NCBI GenBank assembly: GCA_051652645.1
Contig: JBOFUP010000056.1
Location: 1 to 48,447 of the forward strand
Length of the DNA: 48,447 nt
Source of the DNA: UBA7332 sp051652645
GTDB taxonomy: Bacteria; Bacteroidota; Bacteroidia; Bacteroidales; UBA7332
Direction: 5' to 3'
In this document: piece after piece, positions 22,980 through 32,694 of the stretch
Layout of the letters: each line of letters begins with the position of its first letter
How positions within the stretch are numbered: position 1 is the first letter of the stretch
Translations under genes and position numbers: made by a program
The notes under the pieces: generated by a model
What the model was told of the DNA's origin: nothing
Seen by the model: the letters and a program-made list of their open reading frames with translations, nothing else
The model's database searches: none

Positions 22980-24572
22980 TTAGCGTCTTCTGCTAGATAC
23001 TCTCCAACGTGGGTCACCTGCCATATTCACACCGTCAAAGTATATATCCTTGATAGTGAAGTCCCCGTTGTCTGGATCTACAAATAGAGCATCTGCTGTA
23101 CCAGTATACTTGATTGTTGATGGAATAGCATTAGAACTAGTCACCCAACTCTCTGTTTGGTAAACATTCTCAACAATAGGAGTTGGTCTGACACCTCTCG
23201 CAGCATCATTTCCTGAACCACCCAATATAAGGTTCTCAAGTTTAATACCGTTTGCTGAGTTGTAGCTACTCGACATATCAATAAAGTATCTACCTGATCC
23301 TATCACTTTGTGGAAAGTACAGTCTGAAACTTTAATAGAGTTGTTATTACTCTTATTGTGAAGCAAGAGTGAGTATCCTAAGTTTGTGAATGTAGAGTTT
23401 GTGATCTCAATATTATTCAAATAACTTGATTCGGCAGCACTAATGTGAATAAACGAGTAGCTAGCTCCCGAAGCTGCGTCTGCAATAACATTGTTAACTC
23501 GGAAGTTCTCAACAGTTTTGGTTGCTGATCCTTGGAAACGGAACATTGTATTTACGTAACCATTAACATAGCAATCATCAAACTCAATAGTCTCAACAGA
23601 ACAAGCATCTGCTTGATTGATCAAGTATTGAGGAGCTGCTGCAGTAGCTCTTAACTCTACGTTTTGGAACTTGATATACTCATGACCTAGACCAAGCTTA
23701 AGAAGACGAAGTTCTAGTACTGGTTTATTACCTCCTGGAACACCATAGAAAGTCACAGAAGTTCCGTCAGGAATTACAAGATTGTATGTATCTGTGATGT
23801 AGTGTGAATTAGCTGGAAGTACTACAGTCACTCTACCAGAAAGAGCATCAAAGAATGGTTGGTTCAACGAGTCATTCTCTGCCATATAGATAGTATTATC
23901 TGCTGGAGGAGCTGCTGGGAATGTACGGAATGAAGTGTATCCTCTACGGTTCTCTAGATTGTAGATAGAAGCTGTGTAGCTAGTCTCTGGAGATAGTTCT
24001 TCTATTGTTTTCTCACCCAACTCTAACTCTTCAGATGAAATTGTAGAAGTAAGAACTTCAACACCCTCTGCATCTGTCAATGTGATGTGAGTAACAGCAA
24101 CACCTGGAGTCCAACGCAAAGTAACAGTAGTAGCAGTTCTATCAGAAGAAGCTACAGCTTGCATAATTTGCTCAGACTTAGTCATAAAATAGAGTTCCGA
24201 GTATCTTGAGTCCTCTTTAGCTTCATCTAAAGAGATACCTTTAATACGAACAGAGTAAGCAGTTGCTCCATCTAGATCTTCAAGGATATACTCTGAATTA
24301 ACAGTGTGGAAAGTATCAATGATGGTTGCAAATTGAAGACTATCTTTACTTATCTCTAGAACGTAGTGGTCAGTTCCAGGAATCTTACTCCAAGAGAGAT
24401 CAGCAGTGTTGGCTTGTACATTCTTTGCTGCGAAATTAGCTGGACGGAATAGGCGATCATATTCGCTATCTACACCCCAATCGTTCGTCTCTGTACATGC
24501 CGTGAAGCTAATTGCAGATGCAAAGCAAAGAGCAATAGCTGGGATTATACTTTTGTATGAAAATGGTTTCAT
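22980..24572 (-). CDS. Surface lipoprotein: fibronectin III modules plus pectate-lyase-like beta-helix (DUF4957/DUF5123 type)
   Basis: 530 aa. Signal peptide with lipobox SFTAC (Cys26), two fibronectin type III-like domains (about 42-130 and 135-218), then a right-handed parallel beta-helix (about 240-515) with repeated N-x-x-F/V units, and the DUF5123-type ending FTIKDIYFDGVNMAGDPRWR. It sits directly after susD, the position of SusE/SusF-like glycan-binding proteins. No lyase Lys/Arg and calcium-Asp set could be recognised, so I expect surface binding of pectin oligomers more than cleavage. Pectate lyase activity is the alternative. Confidence 0.8.
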   Translation of the reverse strand: MKPFSYKSIIPAIALCFASAISFTACTETNDWGVDSEYDRLFRPANFAAKNVQANTADLSWSKIPGTDHYVLEISKDSLQFATIIDTFHTVNSEYILEDLDGATAYSVRIKGISLDEAKEDSRYSELYFMTKSEQIMQAVASSDRTATTVTLRWTPGVAVTHITLTDAEGVEVLTSTISSEELELGEKTIEELSPETSYTASIYNLENRRGYTSFRTFPAAPPADNTIYMAENDSLNQPFFDALSGRVTVVLPANSHYITDTYNLVIPDGTSVTFYGVPGGNKPVLELRLLKLGLGHEYIKFQNVELRATAAAPQYLINQADACSVETIEFDDCYVNGYVNTMFRFQGSATKTVENFRVNNVIADAASGASYSFIHISAAESSYLNNIEITNSTFTNLGYSLLLHNKSNNNSIKVSDCTFHKVIGSGRYFIDMSSSYNSANGIKLENLILGGSGNDAARGVRPTPIVENVYQTESWVTSSNAIPSTIKYTGTADALFVDPDNGDFTIKDIYFDGVNMAGDPRWRVSSRRR

Positions 24573-24597
24573 TAGAGTCTTATAAATTTTGAGAATA

Positions 24598-24629
24598 TAA
24601 TCAGAGAGTCTAGGATGACTCTCTGATTA
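24598..24629 (-). other. Hairpin between susD and the beta-helix lipoprotein gene
   Basis: TAATCAGAGAGTC and GACTCTCTGATTA form a perfect 13-bp hairpin with a 6-base loop. No strong T run follows, so it is more likely to protect or attenuate the upstream susCD mRNA than to end it. Confidence 0.55.
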
Positions 24630-24649
24630 GCTTCTAGTGTTTATATAGC

Positions 24650-26503
24650 TTAGAAGTTATACCCGTTAATAAGCAATCCACCACCTTCTGCGATGATTGA
24701 ATTCTGTATAGGGAATAGGTGACGGTTTTGTACTGGAGCATTCAAACCAGAGCTAAAGTTTGTAATCATTAGCAATGCATTTGTTTTTGTTGTTTCGCCC
24801 CATCCTGATAACCACTGCAGACGCTCTGTTCCAGCTATCTCATCGCTACCTAGATCGTCATAGAAATTAATCGATGATTTATCAATAATCTCACCATTAG
24901 CTTCCATCTTAACGTATAGGTATTTAGGAAGTGACTCGTAAGGTGCCTCTGCATTAATCATTGCTCTATAAGCAGTGCGCTGCTCTTCGATCTTATCACC
25001 TAATAGGTTCCAACGAATAAGATCATATTTACGGATTGCCTCACCACCAAACTCATAAGCGCGTTCGTCAACAATAGCATCGAAGAAAGCCTCTTCTGAA
25101 CCAAGTGACTCAACATATGATTCAACTTTTATTCCTTGATCTGCTGCATCAAAAGCACGGCTACGAACCTCCTTCAATGCTGCTTTAGCTAAAGGTGTTG
25201 GACCATTATTAAGAGCATTCTCACTCTCTGCTAACATCAGAAGAACATCTGAATATCTCATAATAACCCAGTTGATACCATATCCACGTTTTGCATTTAC
25301 CTCAAGGTTCTCAGACAAGAACTTAGAATCCATCCAACGAATATCGTACTTACCAATACACCATGAGTATGCACTGTTTACAAATACCTCTTTCTGCTCT
25401 GCTGTACTGTTTGAATAGTTGTAGAATGCTACAGCAACATCGCGACGAAGGTCTTTGCGATCAAACATATAGTAATAGTACGGAGATGTTGAAACAACGT
25501 TAGCATTGTTCTGGAAACCATACTTAGGATTTGTACGGAAACGAATCCCAACAGAGTATCCAATCTCACCACTGCGAGTATAACCGTGAGCTACTTCAAA
25601 AAGGTTCTCACTATAGGTTGTCTCTGTCTGCCAAGAGTTCAAAGATTTGAATAGCTGAAGGTAAGATGGATTCAACTTATGAATACCAGCCTCTTGTAAC
25701 TCACGAGTATGCTTGTTAGCTATCTCGTAGTATTTGCGCCAATCAGAACCTCTTTCTGTTGGGAACCCTGCTTTGTTTCGGATAGAATAACCTCCACGAG
25801 TCAAAGCAATACGAGCCGCTAGACCTTTGACAAAACCTTTTGATACTCTCTCGGGTGTGTACTCACCTGTTTTAACCCAAGGAACATACTGTTCGGCCTC
25901 TTCAAGGTCAGCAATCAAACGCTCCATGATCTCGTCCCTATCAGTAGGTGAAAGGTAGAAGTTCGAACCATCAGAAGCCGTAGGCTCTAATTTGAAAGGA
26001 ACATCCCCCCAGTGACGAACAAGCTCAAAATAGAATAGAGAACGAAGGGTCAGTGCTTCACCGTAATACCCCATCATAGCAGCTTTCTCTTCTGATGACC
26101 CGCTAGTCATTACTGGACTCTTTGGTATTTCAGCAATTGCAAGGTTTGCACGTTCAATACCTTTATAAAGCATAGTCCAAACACGCTCAAGGTGTCCTGA
26201 ATAAGATGGGTTAGAAAGGTAGTTACTCAAACCACGATTACCTACTTGATTGAAACTATTTTGATCTGCACCAACTACTTCGATGTCAGTATTATAACCA
26301 AACATCGTTGATAGACGTGATGAGTATAGTTCATCAGTAGTCATCAGTGAATAGATCCCCATAATGGAGAGCTTAGTGTAGGCTGGATTTGAGAATACGA
26401 TATCTGTCGTAAATTCCGAATTCGTAGTTGTGTCGAGAAAATCGCTACAAGACGAAGTGGAAAGTGCCAATGAGGCTAATGCAATAAATGCTATCTTTTT
26501 CAT
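24650..26503 (-). CDS. SusD-family glycan-binding lipoprotein
   Basis: 617-aa outer-membrane lipoprotein, the lid of the SusCD importer. Signal peptide with lipobox STSSC (Cys19) followed by SDFLDTT, the typical SusD start. Helical TPR-like segments carry ERANLAIAEIP, LTLRSLFYFELVRHWGDVPF and, near the C-terminus, RYSDVLLMLAESENAL and DERAYEFGGEAIRKYDLIRW, all SusD_RagB hallmarks. The 21-base gap to susC shows co-transcription. Expected ligand is a pectin-derived oligogalacturonide, from context. Confidence 0.95.
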   Translation of the reverse strand: MKKIAFIALASLALSTSSCSDFLDTTTNSEFTTDIVFSNPAYTKLSIMGIYSLMTTDELYSSRLSTMFGYNTDIEVVGADQNSFNQVGNRGLSNYLSNPSYSGHLERVWTMLYKGIERANLAIAEIPKSPVMTSGSSEEKAAMMGYYGEALTLRSLFYFELVRHWGDVPFKLEPTASDGSNFYLSPTDRDEIMERLIADLEEAEQYVPWVKTGEYTPERVSKGFVKGLAARIALTRGGYSIRNKAGFPTERGSDWRKYYEIANKHTRELQEAGIHKLNPSYLQLFKSLNSWQTETTYSENLFEVAHGYTRSGEIGYSVGIRFRTNPKYGFQNNANVVSTSPYYYYMFDRKDLRRDVAVAFYNYSNSTAEQKEVFVNSAYSWCIGKYDIRWMDSKFLSENLEVNAKRGYGINWVIMRYSDVLLMLAESENALNNGPTPLAKAALKEVRSRAFDAADQGIKVESYVESLGSEEAFFDAIVDERAYEFGGEAIRKYDLIRWNLLGDKIEEQRTAYRAMINAEAPYESLPKYLYVKMEANGEIIDKSSINFYDDLGSDEIAGTERLQWLSGWGETTKTNALLMITNFSSGLNAPVQNRHLFPIQNSIIAEGGGLLINGYNF

Positions 26504-26524
26504 ACGAATAACTCAAAAAATGGA

Positions 26525-29500
26525 TTAGAAAGTAACATTTACACCACCGATGTATGAGCGACTCTTAGGATATGCAGAGTAGTCTACTGATGGAGTTAGT
26601 GGAGTGCTACGACGAGTATCTACCTCTGGGTCGAAACCTGAATAGCCTGTTATAGTCCACAAGTTGTATCCTGTAAAGTATACACGAAGGTTCTGACAAA
26701 GGAACTTCTTAGTCCATTTCGTTGGAAGAGTGTAACCAATAGTCACATTATTCAAACGAAGGAAAGAACCATCTTCAACAGCCCACGAGTGGAAAGGTGT
26801 TGTTGTATGAAGAGGCATCCATAATGTCTTCCCTTCATTTAGCTCTTGAAGGCGCTGTGGGTTTGCATTTGCTCCATAGTAGATATTGTGCCCTGTCAAA
26901 GGATCTACAGTTGTGAAACGATTAGCTAGCGACATGTCTCCTTGAAGGTTCTGATACTTACGTGATAGTAGGAATGATGAGTAATCTAGCTTGTTAGCAT
27001 TATAAACATCGTTTCCGTATGACCAGTTAAAGAATAATGAAAGATCAAAGTTCTTATAACGTGACATAATATTGAATCCACCAGTATGCTTTGGCAAAGC
27101 ATTACCAATAACTGTTTTGTCGTTATCATCAATCTTTCCATCTCCATTCAAATCTTTGAATTTCAATGCACCAGGACCATAGAAGCTATTCGCAGGTGAA
27201 ATCAAACTGCTGTTGTCTGCAACACCTGGATTAATATCCCACTTCTTGGTTGTAGTATTGAATGTAAAATCATCAAAAGAGTACATTCCATCAGTTACAT
27301 AACCGTACATCTGACCTACTGGTTGTCCCTCACGAACGATGAAGTCTTCTGTAGGAGAAGCTGATCCATTCCATCCAGATGAGTATGTTTTCCAGTTTTG
27401 ATCTCCATTGGAGAACTTATCTACTTTGTTTCTGTTGAAAGCAATGTTTGCAGAAGCACTCAACGAGAAGTCCTTCGTCTCGTAAATCACCCCTTCAAGA
27501 GCAAGTTCGATACCTCTGTTTGAGGTTTGACCCATATTACGAAGCTGCTTAAGATACCCTGTAGATGCAGGAAGTGGCGCTTCAATAAGAAGATCTTTTG
27601 TAGTGTTCCAATACACATCAACAGTACCAGAAAGACGACCGTTAAAGAATCCGTAGTCCACACCAACGTTACGTGTAACTGTTGTCTCCCACTTCAAATC
27701 AGGGTTAGATAGAGTTGTGCCAGGTATCAATTGGCTAGACTCAGTCTCATTTGGATAGTATGGCTTGTTCTCTGAACTTGAATTCCAAGTCATCTTCCAC
27801 AAACCATCAGAAATACGGTTGTTACCTGCCGCACCATAACTTAAACGAAGCTTCAAGTTGCTTAACCAATCCTCTGAACCTTGCATAAATGCTTCGTCAT
27901 TAACTCGCCATGCGAATGCTGCAGATGGGAAGTATCCCCACTGGTTACCTTTTGCAAACTTACTAGAACCATCGGCACGGAAAGTTACAGAAAGTAAGTA
28001 GCGATCTAATAGGCCATAGTTCACACGACCAAAGAATGAAGTCAAATTATCAGGCTGTCCATCTTTTGAGACTGTTGGAATTGGAGTTCCTAGGTTCATC
28101 ATTGCAAGGATATCAGCAGGCTTCATGCCATCCATGAAATATCTAGACTCATTCTCAACACTTTTCCAAGTTTTAGAAACGATCTCCTGACCAATCATCA
28201 CGTTTAAGTTATGATTTGGAATGAAGTTATTCTTGTTATAAGTCAAAGTGTTCGCAACTCGCCAAGCTTGAGACTCATACTTGTAGATATTAGCTACAGG
28301 AAGTCCACCTAAGTTTTTCGACTGAGAAGTTGAAGGACCCCAAACGCGATCTGTACGATTAAACCCGAAGTCATAACCTACTTCTCCACGATATGTTAAA
28401 TCCTTACGGATTTTCCAGTTAAGGGCTCCATTATAGTTAGATGCAAAACGCTTTTGTCTCTTGTACTCATCTAGTGTTGATTCTACTGGATCGAACAACA
28501 AACTTGTTGATTCTGGGCTGTTAAGCTCATCATCATCGTCAAGATCGTTACTGAACTCACGAAGACCTTTAGTTGGTGCATATTTCACTGCATTACGAAG
28601 ACGTGTTGTCGAGCCACTACCAGAAGAAACTCCTGCTCCATCAATAATAGTGTATGACATACGAGTAGCAAAGTCCAAAGATACAGTTTTGCTAATCTCA
28701 GTATTCAACTTAAAGTTCAAGTTATTACGCTCAAAACCAGAACCAATCATAATACTTCCCTCGTCGTTGCGAGTTAAGCTCAAGTTGTATTTAGTCTGCT
28801 TTGTACCTCCACTTATACCTACGTTATAATATTGTTGTATAGCAGTTTGACCAAATACCTCATCTTGCCAGTTTGTACCTTGAACAGATTTATAAATCTC
28901 TAGGTCATCGTACACACCGTAGTAGTTTTGGAATGTAGAAGAACCTGGATCTAGTTCATATTGATACATCACGTACTCATAAGGACTAAGAACAGCAAGG
29001 TTTCTCACATTTGACTTAGCTCCAATATATGAGTTGAAGTTTACTGATACCTTACCCTCTTTACCACTTTTTGTAGTTACGATAACAACACCATTGGCAC
29101 CACGTGCACCATAAATAGCAGTAGAAGAAGCATCTTTCAAAACGTCAATAGACTGGATGTCTGAAGGAGGAATGTTTGAGATACTAGCTACAGGAAATCC
29201 ATCAACGATAAATAGTGGTGAGTTATCCTGTGAAATAGAACCACCTCCACGCACACGAATTGAGATCTCAGCATCAGGTGAACCCTCTGTAGTTGTAACC
29301 TGAACCCCTGCCATACGACCAGTAATAGCTTCTGCCGCAGTAGTCACAGGAATATCCTTCAATGCTTTCTCACCAATTGACGAAACAGATCCTGTTAAAT
29401 CACGTTTCTTTTGAACACCATAACCGACAACTACAACCTCATCCAAATCATGAGAGTTGTCTTCAAGAATAATATTCAAAACACCACCCTTTGCTGCCAC

Positions 29501-29764
29501 CTCTTTTGTCTTCATCCCAATGTATGAAAAGACTAGAAGTTTAGCATCATTAGGAATTGTCAAAGTGTACTCACCATCGTAGTTTGTAATTGTTCCCACG
29601 GTAGTTCCTTTAACCATAACAGAGGCCCCAATAATAGGCTCATTCGTTTTGTCAACGACAACACCACTTACAGTTTGTTGTGCGAAAGCAAAACCAACGG
29701 CAAACAGACACATCATCAATGATGCTATTGTACGCCGAAAACTCAAATTGCTTTTTGTCTGCAT
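26525..29764 (-). CDS. SusC-family TonB-dependent outer-membrane receptor
   Basis: 1079-aa oligosaccharide importer. After the signal peptide (to about residue 28) comes a carboxypeptidase-regulatory-like domain (GVVVDKTNEPIIGASVMVKGT), then the TonB box/linker VVVGYGVQKKRDLTGSVSSI, the plug domain with IRVRGGGSISQDNSPLFIVDGFP and DVLKDASSTAIYGARGANGVVIVTTK, and a large beta-barrel ending in the usual aromatic residue (VNVTF). It makes the import channel with the SusD protein encoded next. No N-terminal extension for sigma/anti-sigma signalling is present, in line with control by a LacI-type regulator. Confidence 0.97.
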   Translation of the reverse strand: MQTKSNLSFRRTIASLMMCLFAVGFAFAQQTVSGVVVDKTNEPIIGASVMVKGTTVGTITNYDGEYTLTIPNDAKLLVFSYIGMKTKEVAAKGGVLNIILEDNSHDLDEVVVVGYGVQKKRDLTGSVSSIGEKALKDIPVTTAAEAITGRMAGVQVTTTEGSPDAEISIRVRGGGSISQDNSPLFIVDGFPVASISNIPPSDIQSIDVLKDASSTAIYGARGANGVVIVTTKSGKEGKVSVNFNSYIGAKSNVRNLAVLSPYEYVMYQYELDPGSSTFQNYYGVYDDLEIYKSVQGTNWQDEVFGQTAIQQYYNVGISGGTKQTKYNLSLTRNDEGSIMIGSGFERNNLNFKLNTEISKTVSLDFATRMSYTIIDGAGVSSGSGSTTRLRNAVKYAPTKGLREFSNDLDDDDELNSPESTSLLFDPVESTLDEYKRQKRFASNYNGALNWKIRKDLTYRGEVGYDFGFNRTDRVWGPSTSQSKNLGGLPVANIYKYESQAWRVANTLTYNKNNFIPNHNLNVMIGQEIVSKTWKSVENESRYFMDGMKPADILAMMNLGTPIPTVSKDGQPDNLTSFFGRVNYGLLDRYLLSVTFRADGSSKFAKGNQWGYFPSAAFAWRVNDEAFMQGSEDWLSNLKLRLSYGAAGNNRISDGLWKMTWNSSSENKPYYPNETESSQLIPGTTLSNPDLKWETTVTRNVGVDYGFFNGRLSGTVDVYWNTTKDLLIEAPLPASTGYLKQLRNMGQTSNRGIELALEGVIYETKDFSLSASANIAFNRNKVDKFSNGDQNWKTYSSGWNGSASPTEDFIVREGQPVGQMYGYVTDGMYSFDDFTFNTTTKKWDINPGVADNSSLISPANSFYGPGALKFKDLNGDGKIDDNDKTVIGNALPKHTGGFNIMSRYKNFDLSLFFNWSYGNDVYNANKLDYSSFLLSRKYQNLQGDMSLANRFTTVDPLTGHNIYYGANANPQRLQELNEGKTLWMPLHTTTPFHSWAVEDGSFLRLNNVTIGYTLPTKWTKKFLCQNLRVYFTGYNLWTITGYSGFDPEVDTRRSTPLTPSVDYSAYPKSRSYIGGVNVTF

Positions 29765-29822
29765 AGTTGCTTTTCTAAATGACTATAATTAATTATTTGA
29801 AATATTTCGATTTTATGTTAGA

Positions 29823-31028
29823 TCACTTATTACTGCTATAGTATTGTTCCATCTCTAGAGAAGCCCAAATGAATGGTCCTACCCCTTTAGGGTCGTTATC
29901 TCTTATTGGCTCACTTAAATAGTAATCGTATGATCCATCTCTCATTGTTTTACCACCAAGACCTGCAACTTCACAACACTGTGTAAGTGATACAACTCCA
30001 TTTTGATCTACTTTAATTAGATTGTCAACAATGCCATTGTAAATGGATTCTCCTAACTTTCTATATTTAGATGGTAAATATCCTTTTCTTACTGCTTTTA
30101 GTACTGAATAAGCGAACATAGCTGAACAAGTAGCTTCTAGATAGTTACCCTCTTTCCCGGGCAGCTCCATCACTTGGAAATATAAACCGCTCTTTTTGTC
30201 CTGATATTTAACTAAACCTTTTGCTATATTATCCAATATCTTAAGCATCTCTTTGCGATTAGGCTCATCATGTGGAATAAAATCCAAAGCGTCAACTATT
30301 GCCATCGCATACCATCCCATAGCTCTTCCCCAAACATGAGACGATTGTCCAGTTGTTTTATCAGCCCAAAACATCTCCTTGCTATAATCAAAAGCATGAC
30401 GATAGAGCTTCGATTTCGGATCCCAAGTCCCCTTACCTACAAGAATAAACTGATTAATAACATCCTGAAACTTCTCTTTCTCATTGAAGTAATTGGCACA
30501 TTGGGCATAAAAAGGAGCTCCCATATATAAGCCGTCTAACCACATTTGATTCGGATAAACTTTCTTGTGCCAAAATCCACCTTCTTCTGTCCGTGGATGC
30601 CCCTCTAGCTGACTCTTCAGGAGATTTATTGCTTTGAGGTATTTCTCTTTTTTAGTCTTTTCATAAAGCTCGAATAATATTTTACCTGGAGCTAGATGAT
30701 CAATATTATACTCATCGACTCTGTAAGTTCTAATTGTTCCATCCTCCTGAACCATTAAGTCTGCATAAGATTCGGCGTAATTAAAATACTCAACCCTCCC
30801 ATAGCGATTAGCAACATCTAAAATTGAGTGCATTTCTAGCCCATTGGTATATGTCCACTTTGGTTTCTTACGAAAGTCGGTCTGCCAACTCTCAGGATTT
30901 CTAATCATTTCTGAGCACACCATCCTCTCAGACATAGGTAACAATGTTGAAACGTTATTATTCTGAGCAACTCCAACTATAGGAAATAGCAAAAGAATAA
31001 ATGCAACGACATTGAACAGTTTAATCAT
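29823..31028 (-). CDS. GH105 unsaturated rhamnogalacturonyl/galacturonyl hydrolase
   Basis: Removes the 4,5-unsaturated galacturonate left at the non-reducing end by pectate or rhamnogalacturonan lyases, via hydration of the double bond. The (alpha/alpha)6 barrel shows the catalytic Asp165 (counted from the chosen start) in QMWLDGLYMGAPF, then HAFDYSKEMFWADKTTGQSSHVWGRAMGWYAMA and CSAMFAYSVLKAVRKGYL. I chose Met at 31028 (MIKLFNVVAFILLLF) because it gives a clean signal peptide ending VGVAQ; an upstream Met would start at 31058. It is the first gene of the susCD transcript, preceded by two LacI-operator-like elements. Confidence 0.92.
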   Translation of the reverse strand: MIKLFNVVAFILLLFPIVGVAQNNNVSTLLPMSERMVCSEMIRNPESWQTDFRKKPKWTYTNGLEMHSILDVANRYGRVEYFNYAESYADLMVQEDGTIRTYRVDEYNIDHLAPGKILFELYEKTKKEKYLKAINLLKSQLEGHPRTEEGGFWHKKVYPNQMWLDGLYMGAPFYAQCANYFNEKEKFQDVINQFILVGKGTWDPKSKLYRHAFDYSKEMFWADKTTGQSSHVWGRAMGWYAMAIVDALDFIPHDEPNRKEMLKILDNIAKGLVKYQDKKSGLYFQVMELPGKEGNYLEATCSAMFAYSVLKAVRKGYLPSKYRKLGESIYNGIVDNLIKVDQNGVVSLTQCCEVAGLGGKTMRDGSYDYYLSEPIRDNDPKGVGPFIWASLEMEQYYSSNK

Positions 31029-31133
31029 AATTGATAGATATTTTAAGTTTAGAAACAAGATAAAAGCATGTCACATCATAAGCTATATTACTGGTCATAC
31101 TGTTGCTCTACTGCAACTTATAAACAGTTACCA

Positions 31134-31141
31134 CAAACGTA
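31134..31141 (-). promoter_or_regulatory. Probable -7 box of the GH105-susCD operon
   Basis: TACGTTTG on the minus strand matches TAnnTTTG. The operator-like element at 31141-31156 adjoins it in the spacer toward -33. The leader to the GH105 start would be about 100 bases. Confidence 0.5.
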
Positions 31142-31156
31142 CGTTTTCGAACACGG
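31141..31156. promoter_or_regulatory. Weak LacI-type operator in the GH105 promoter
   Basis: ACGTTTTCGAACACGG matches TCGTG-N6-CACGA in one half (CACGG) and keeps the CGAA core, with three mismatches overall. It sits beside the -7 box. Confidence 0.45.
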
Positions 31157-31234
31157 GTTAAAACCAAGCATTTAACACCTAACTCCAGCAACAACAGCCA
31201 ACCCTTATTAACAATATTAGGGACTAATATATAC

Positions 31235-31250
31235 TCGTGTCCGACCACGA
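31235..31250. promoter_or_regulatory. LacI-type operator upstream of GH105-susCD
   Basis: TCGTGTCCGACCACGA has both half-sites TCGTG and CACGA exact. Its centre is 94 bases from the centre of the promoter-proximal element, about nine helical turns, which would suit DNA looping. Confidence 0.6.
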
Positions 31251-31459
31251 AGTTACAAATTAATTTCTAAATACAAACAATAAATATTCAATTCCAACTA
31301 AACTCATAGGACATCAAAATAACTTCTTGTACCACTTTAAGGAAGAATAAAAACAATATGTAAGCATTTAGAAAACAAAAAGATAAGCAAAGTAAGAATA
31401 AACACATAAACAACTTACTCTTTTACATCAAGACAAGTCTTAAAAAAAAGTGACTTTTA

Positions 31460-32683
31460 CTATTTAGAGAACAATTTAATCTCAAGAATATCGTTCCGTT
31501 TGAATAGATTAGACTTAACTAAAGTGAAAAATTTATCGGATGATAAACTAATCCAACTCTCTTTCAAAGATACTGCTGCGAAGTAGTAATTCAATTCACC
31601 ATCACTATTTGGAATCAACTTGTATAAATAGTTTGATCTATCTTCAACCTCTGAATGCAAGAACTCACTAGGTATAGAAACAGCAAGCCCTACGCTCTGC
31701 TTTGCATACTTTATAGTGTCATTAACAGGCCAATCTCGACCCCACACTGCATTAACTCCTCTGTGATCACTATAAGTCTGAGACTCTCCTATCTTTTGAA
31801 CCCCTGTTGTAAAAACAAGTTTTGATGGATCCTGTGATTCAACTTTGTGAGATACTTTAACTACCCTATCTCCTGCATAAAGAGTATATCTTGAATTAAG
31901 CGATACGGTTTGCCCCATATAACTCCATCCTTCAACAGACATATCAACTATTGTACGCAAAGGCCCTTTGGACAAGACTGTTGCTGTTCTATTCGTTACA
32001 GGTTCTATATGAATAGCCCTTTTTTTCTTTTCATCCCATCCCTTCAAGGTTCCAACCCCTACACTACCACTTACTCTGAGTATATCATCACCAAACCCCC
32101 TTTCAAGCTGCTCATCAGTTGGGTACCACAAACTCTCATTTAGCTCTAACTGCTTATTTGTCTTACCATAGACATCAACCGTTTGCTTTCTATCAAAATA
32201 AAGTCGATAAGCTATCAACTCTGATTCGAAAGCGGGACCGTGGTGGTGTAATTGATTGTATAGATCTCCAGTTTGTGAAGATGCTATTAGAGTAGGTTCG
32301 ATAGATTTGTCACTATTTTTGTGAAACATCTGAGCATGAACCCGTGGGGTGTAGTCCAATTTATCAGAATCACTAGCCGGTCTTATGGAGTAACTGCACT
32401 TCTTTCCTGAAAAATCAGCAAGAAATACCAACTCATCATATAGCCCATCACCATCTAAGTCATCCATTTGAGAAGGAATAACCCTCTTTTTTGAGTCAAG
32501 TACAACAAACCTGCTCTTTGAAGCTTCCCCTCGTATATTAATAACCACTGGATAGTCTGATACAACAACTTTGCTCTGACTACTCAATACACAACCATAC
32601 TCTTTCACGCTATCTAACGTAAAAGTCTGTGCCTGCGCAATAAATGCGCAGGCACAGATTAGTGAAGATGTTAGAATTCTCAT
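31460..32683 (-). CDS. Secreted DUF4861-family protein
   Basis: 407 aa with a signal peptide ending IAQAQ (about residue 19). The sequence shows the DUF4861 pattern: an N-terminal beta domain with SRFVVLDSKKRVIPSQMDDLDGDGLYDELVFLADF, the central HHHGPAFESELIAYRLYFDRKQTVDVYGK segment and the ending ISLSSDKFFTLV. The fold resembles the beta-sandwich supersandwich of some polysaccharide lyases. Members of this family occur in pectin and alginate loci, but I know of no established activity. The His-rich HHHGP and the acidic residues nearby are candidates for an active site. Last gene of the lacI-uxaBA-GH28 transcript, 12 bases after GH28. Confidence 0.82.
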   Translation of the reverse strand: MRILTSSLICACAFIAQAQTFTLDSVKEYGCVLSSQSKVVVSDYPVVINIRGEASKSRFVVLDSKKRVIPSQMDDLDGDGLYDELVFLADFSGKKCSYSIRPASDSDKLDYTPRVHAQMFHKNSDKSIEPTLIASSQTGDLYNQLHHHGPAFESELIAYRLYFDRKQTVDVYGKTNKQLELNESLWYPTDEQLERGFGDDILRVSGSVGVGTLKGWDEKKKRAIHIEPVTNRTATVLSKGPLRTIVDMSVEGWSYMGQTVSLNSRYTLYAGDRVVKVSHKVESQDPSKLVFTTGVQKIGESQTYSDHRGVNAVWGRDWPVNDTIKYAKQSVGLAVSIPSEFLHSEVEDRSNYLYKLIPNSDGELNYYFAAVSLKESWISLSSDKFFTLVKSNLFKRNDILEIKLFSK

Positions 32684-32694
32684 TAAACTAACAG

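Larger units (their letters stand above)
31029..31459. other. Regulatory gap inside the pectin locus
   Basis: About 430 non-coding bases between the DUF4861 and GH105 genes. It contains the -7 box at 31134-31141 and operator-like elements at 31141-31156 and 31235-31250. The stretch 31265-31450 is AT-rich with no recognised feature and no strong terminator for the upstream operon. Confidence 0.6.
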
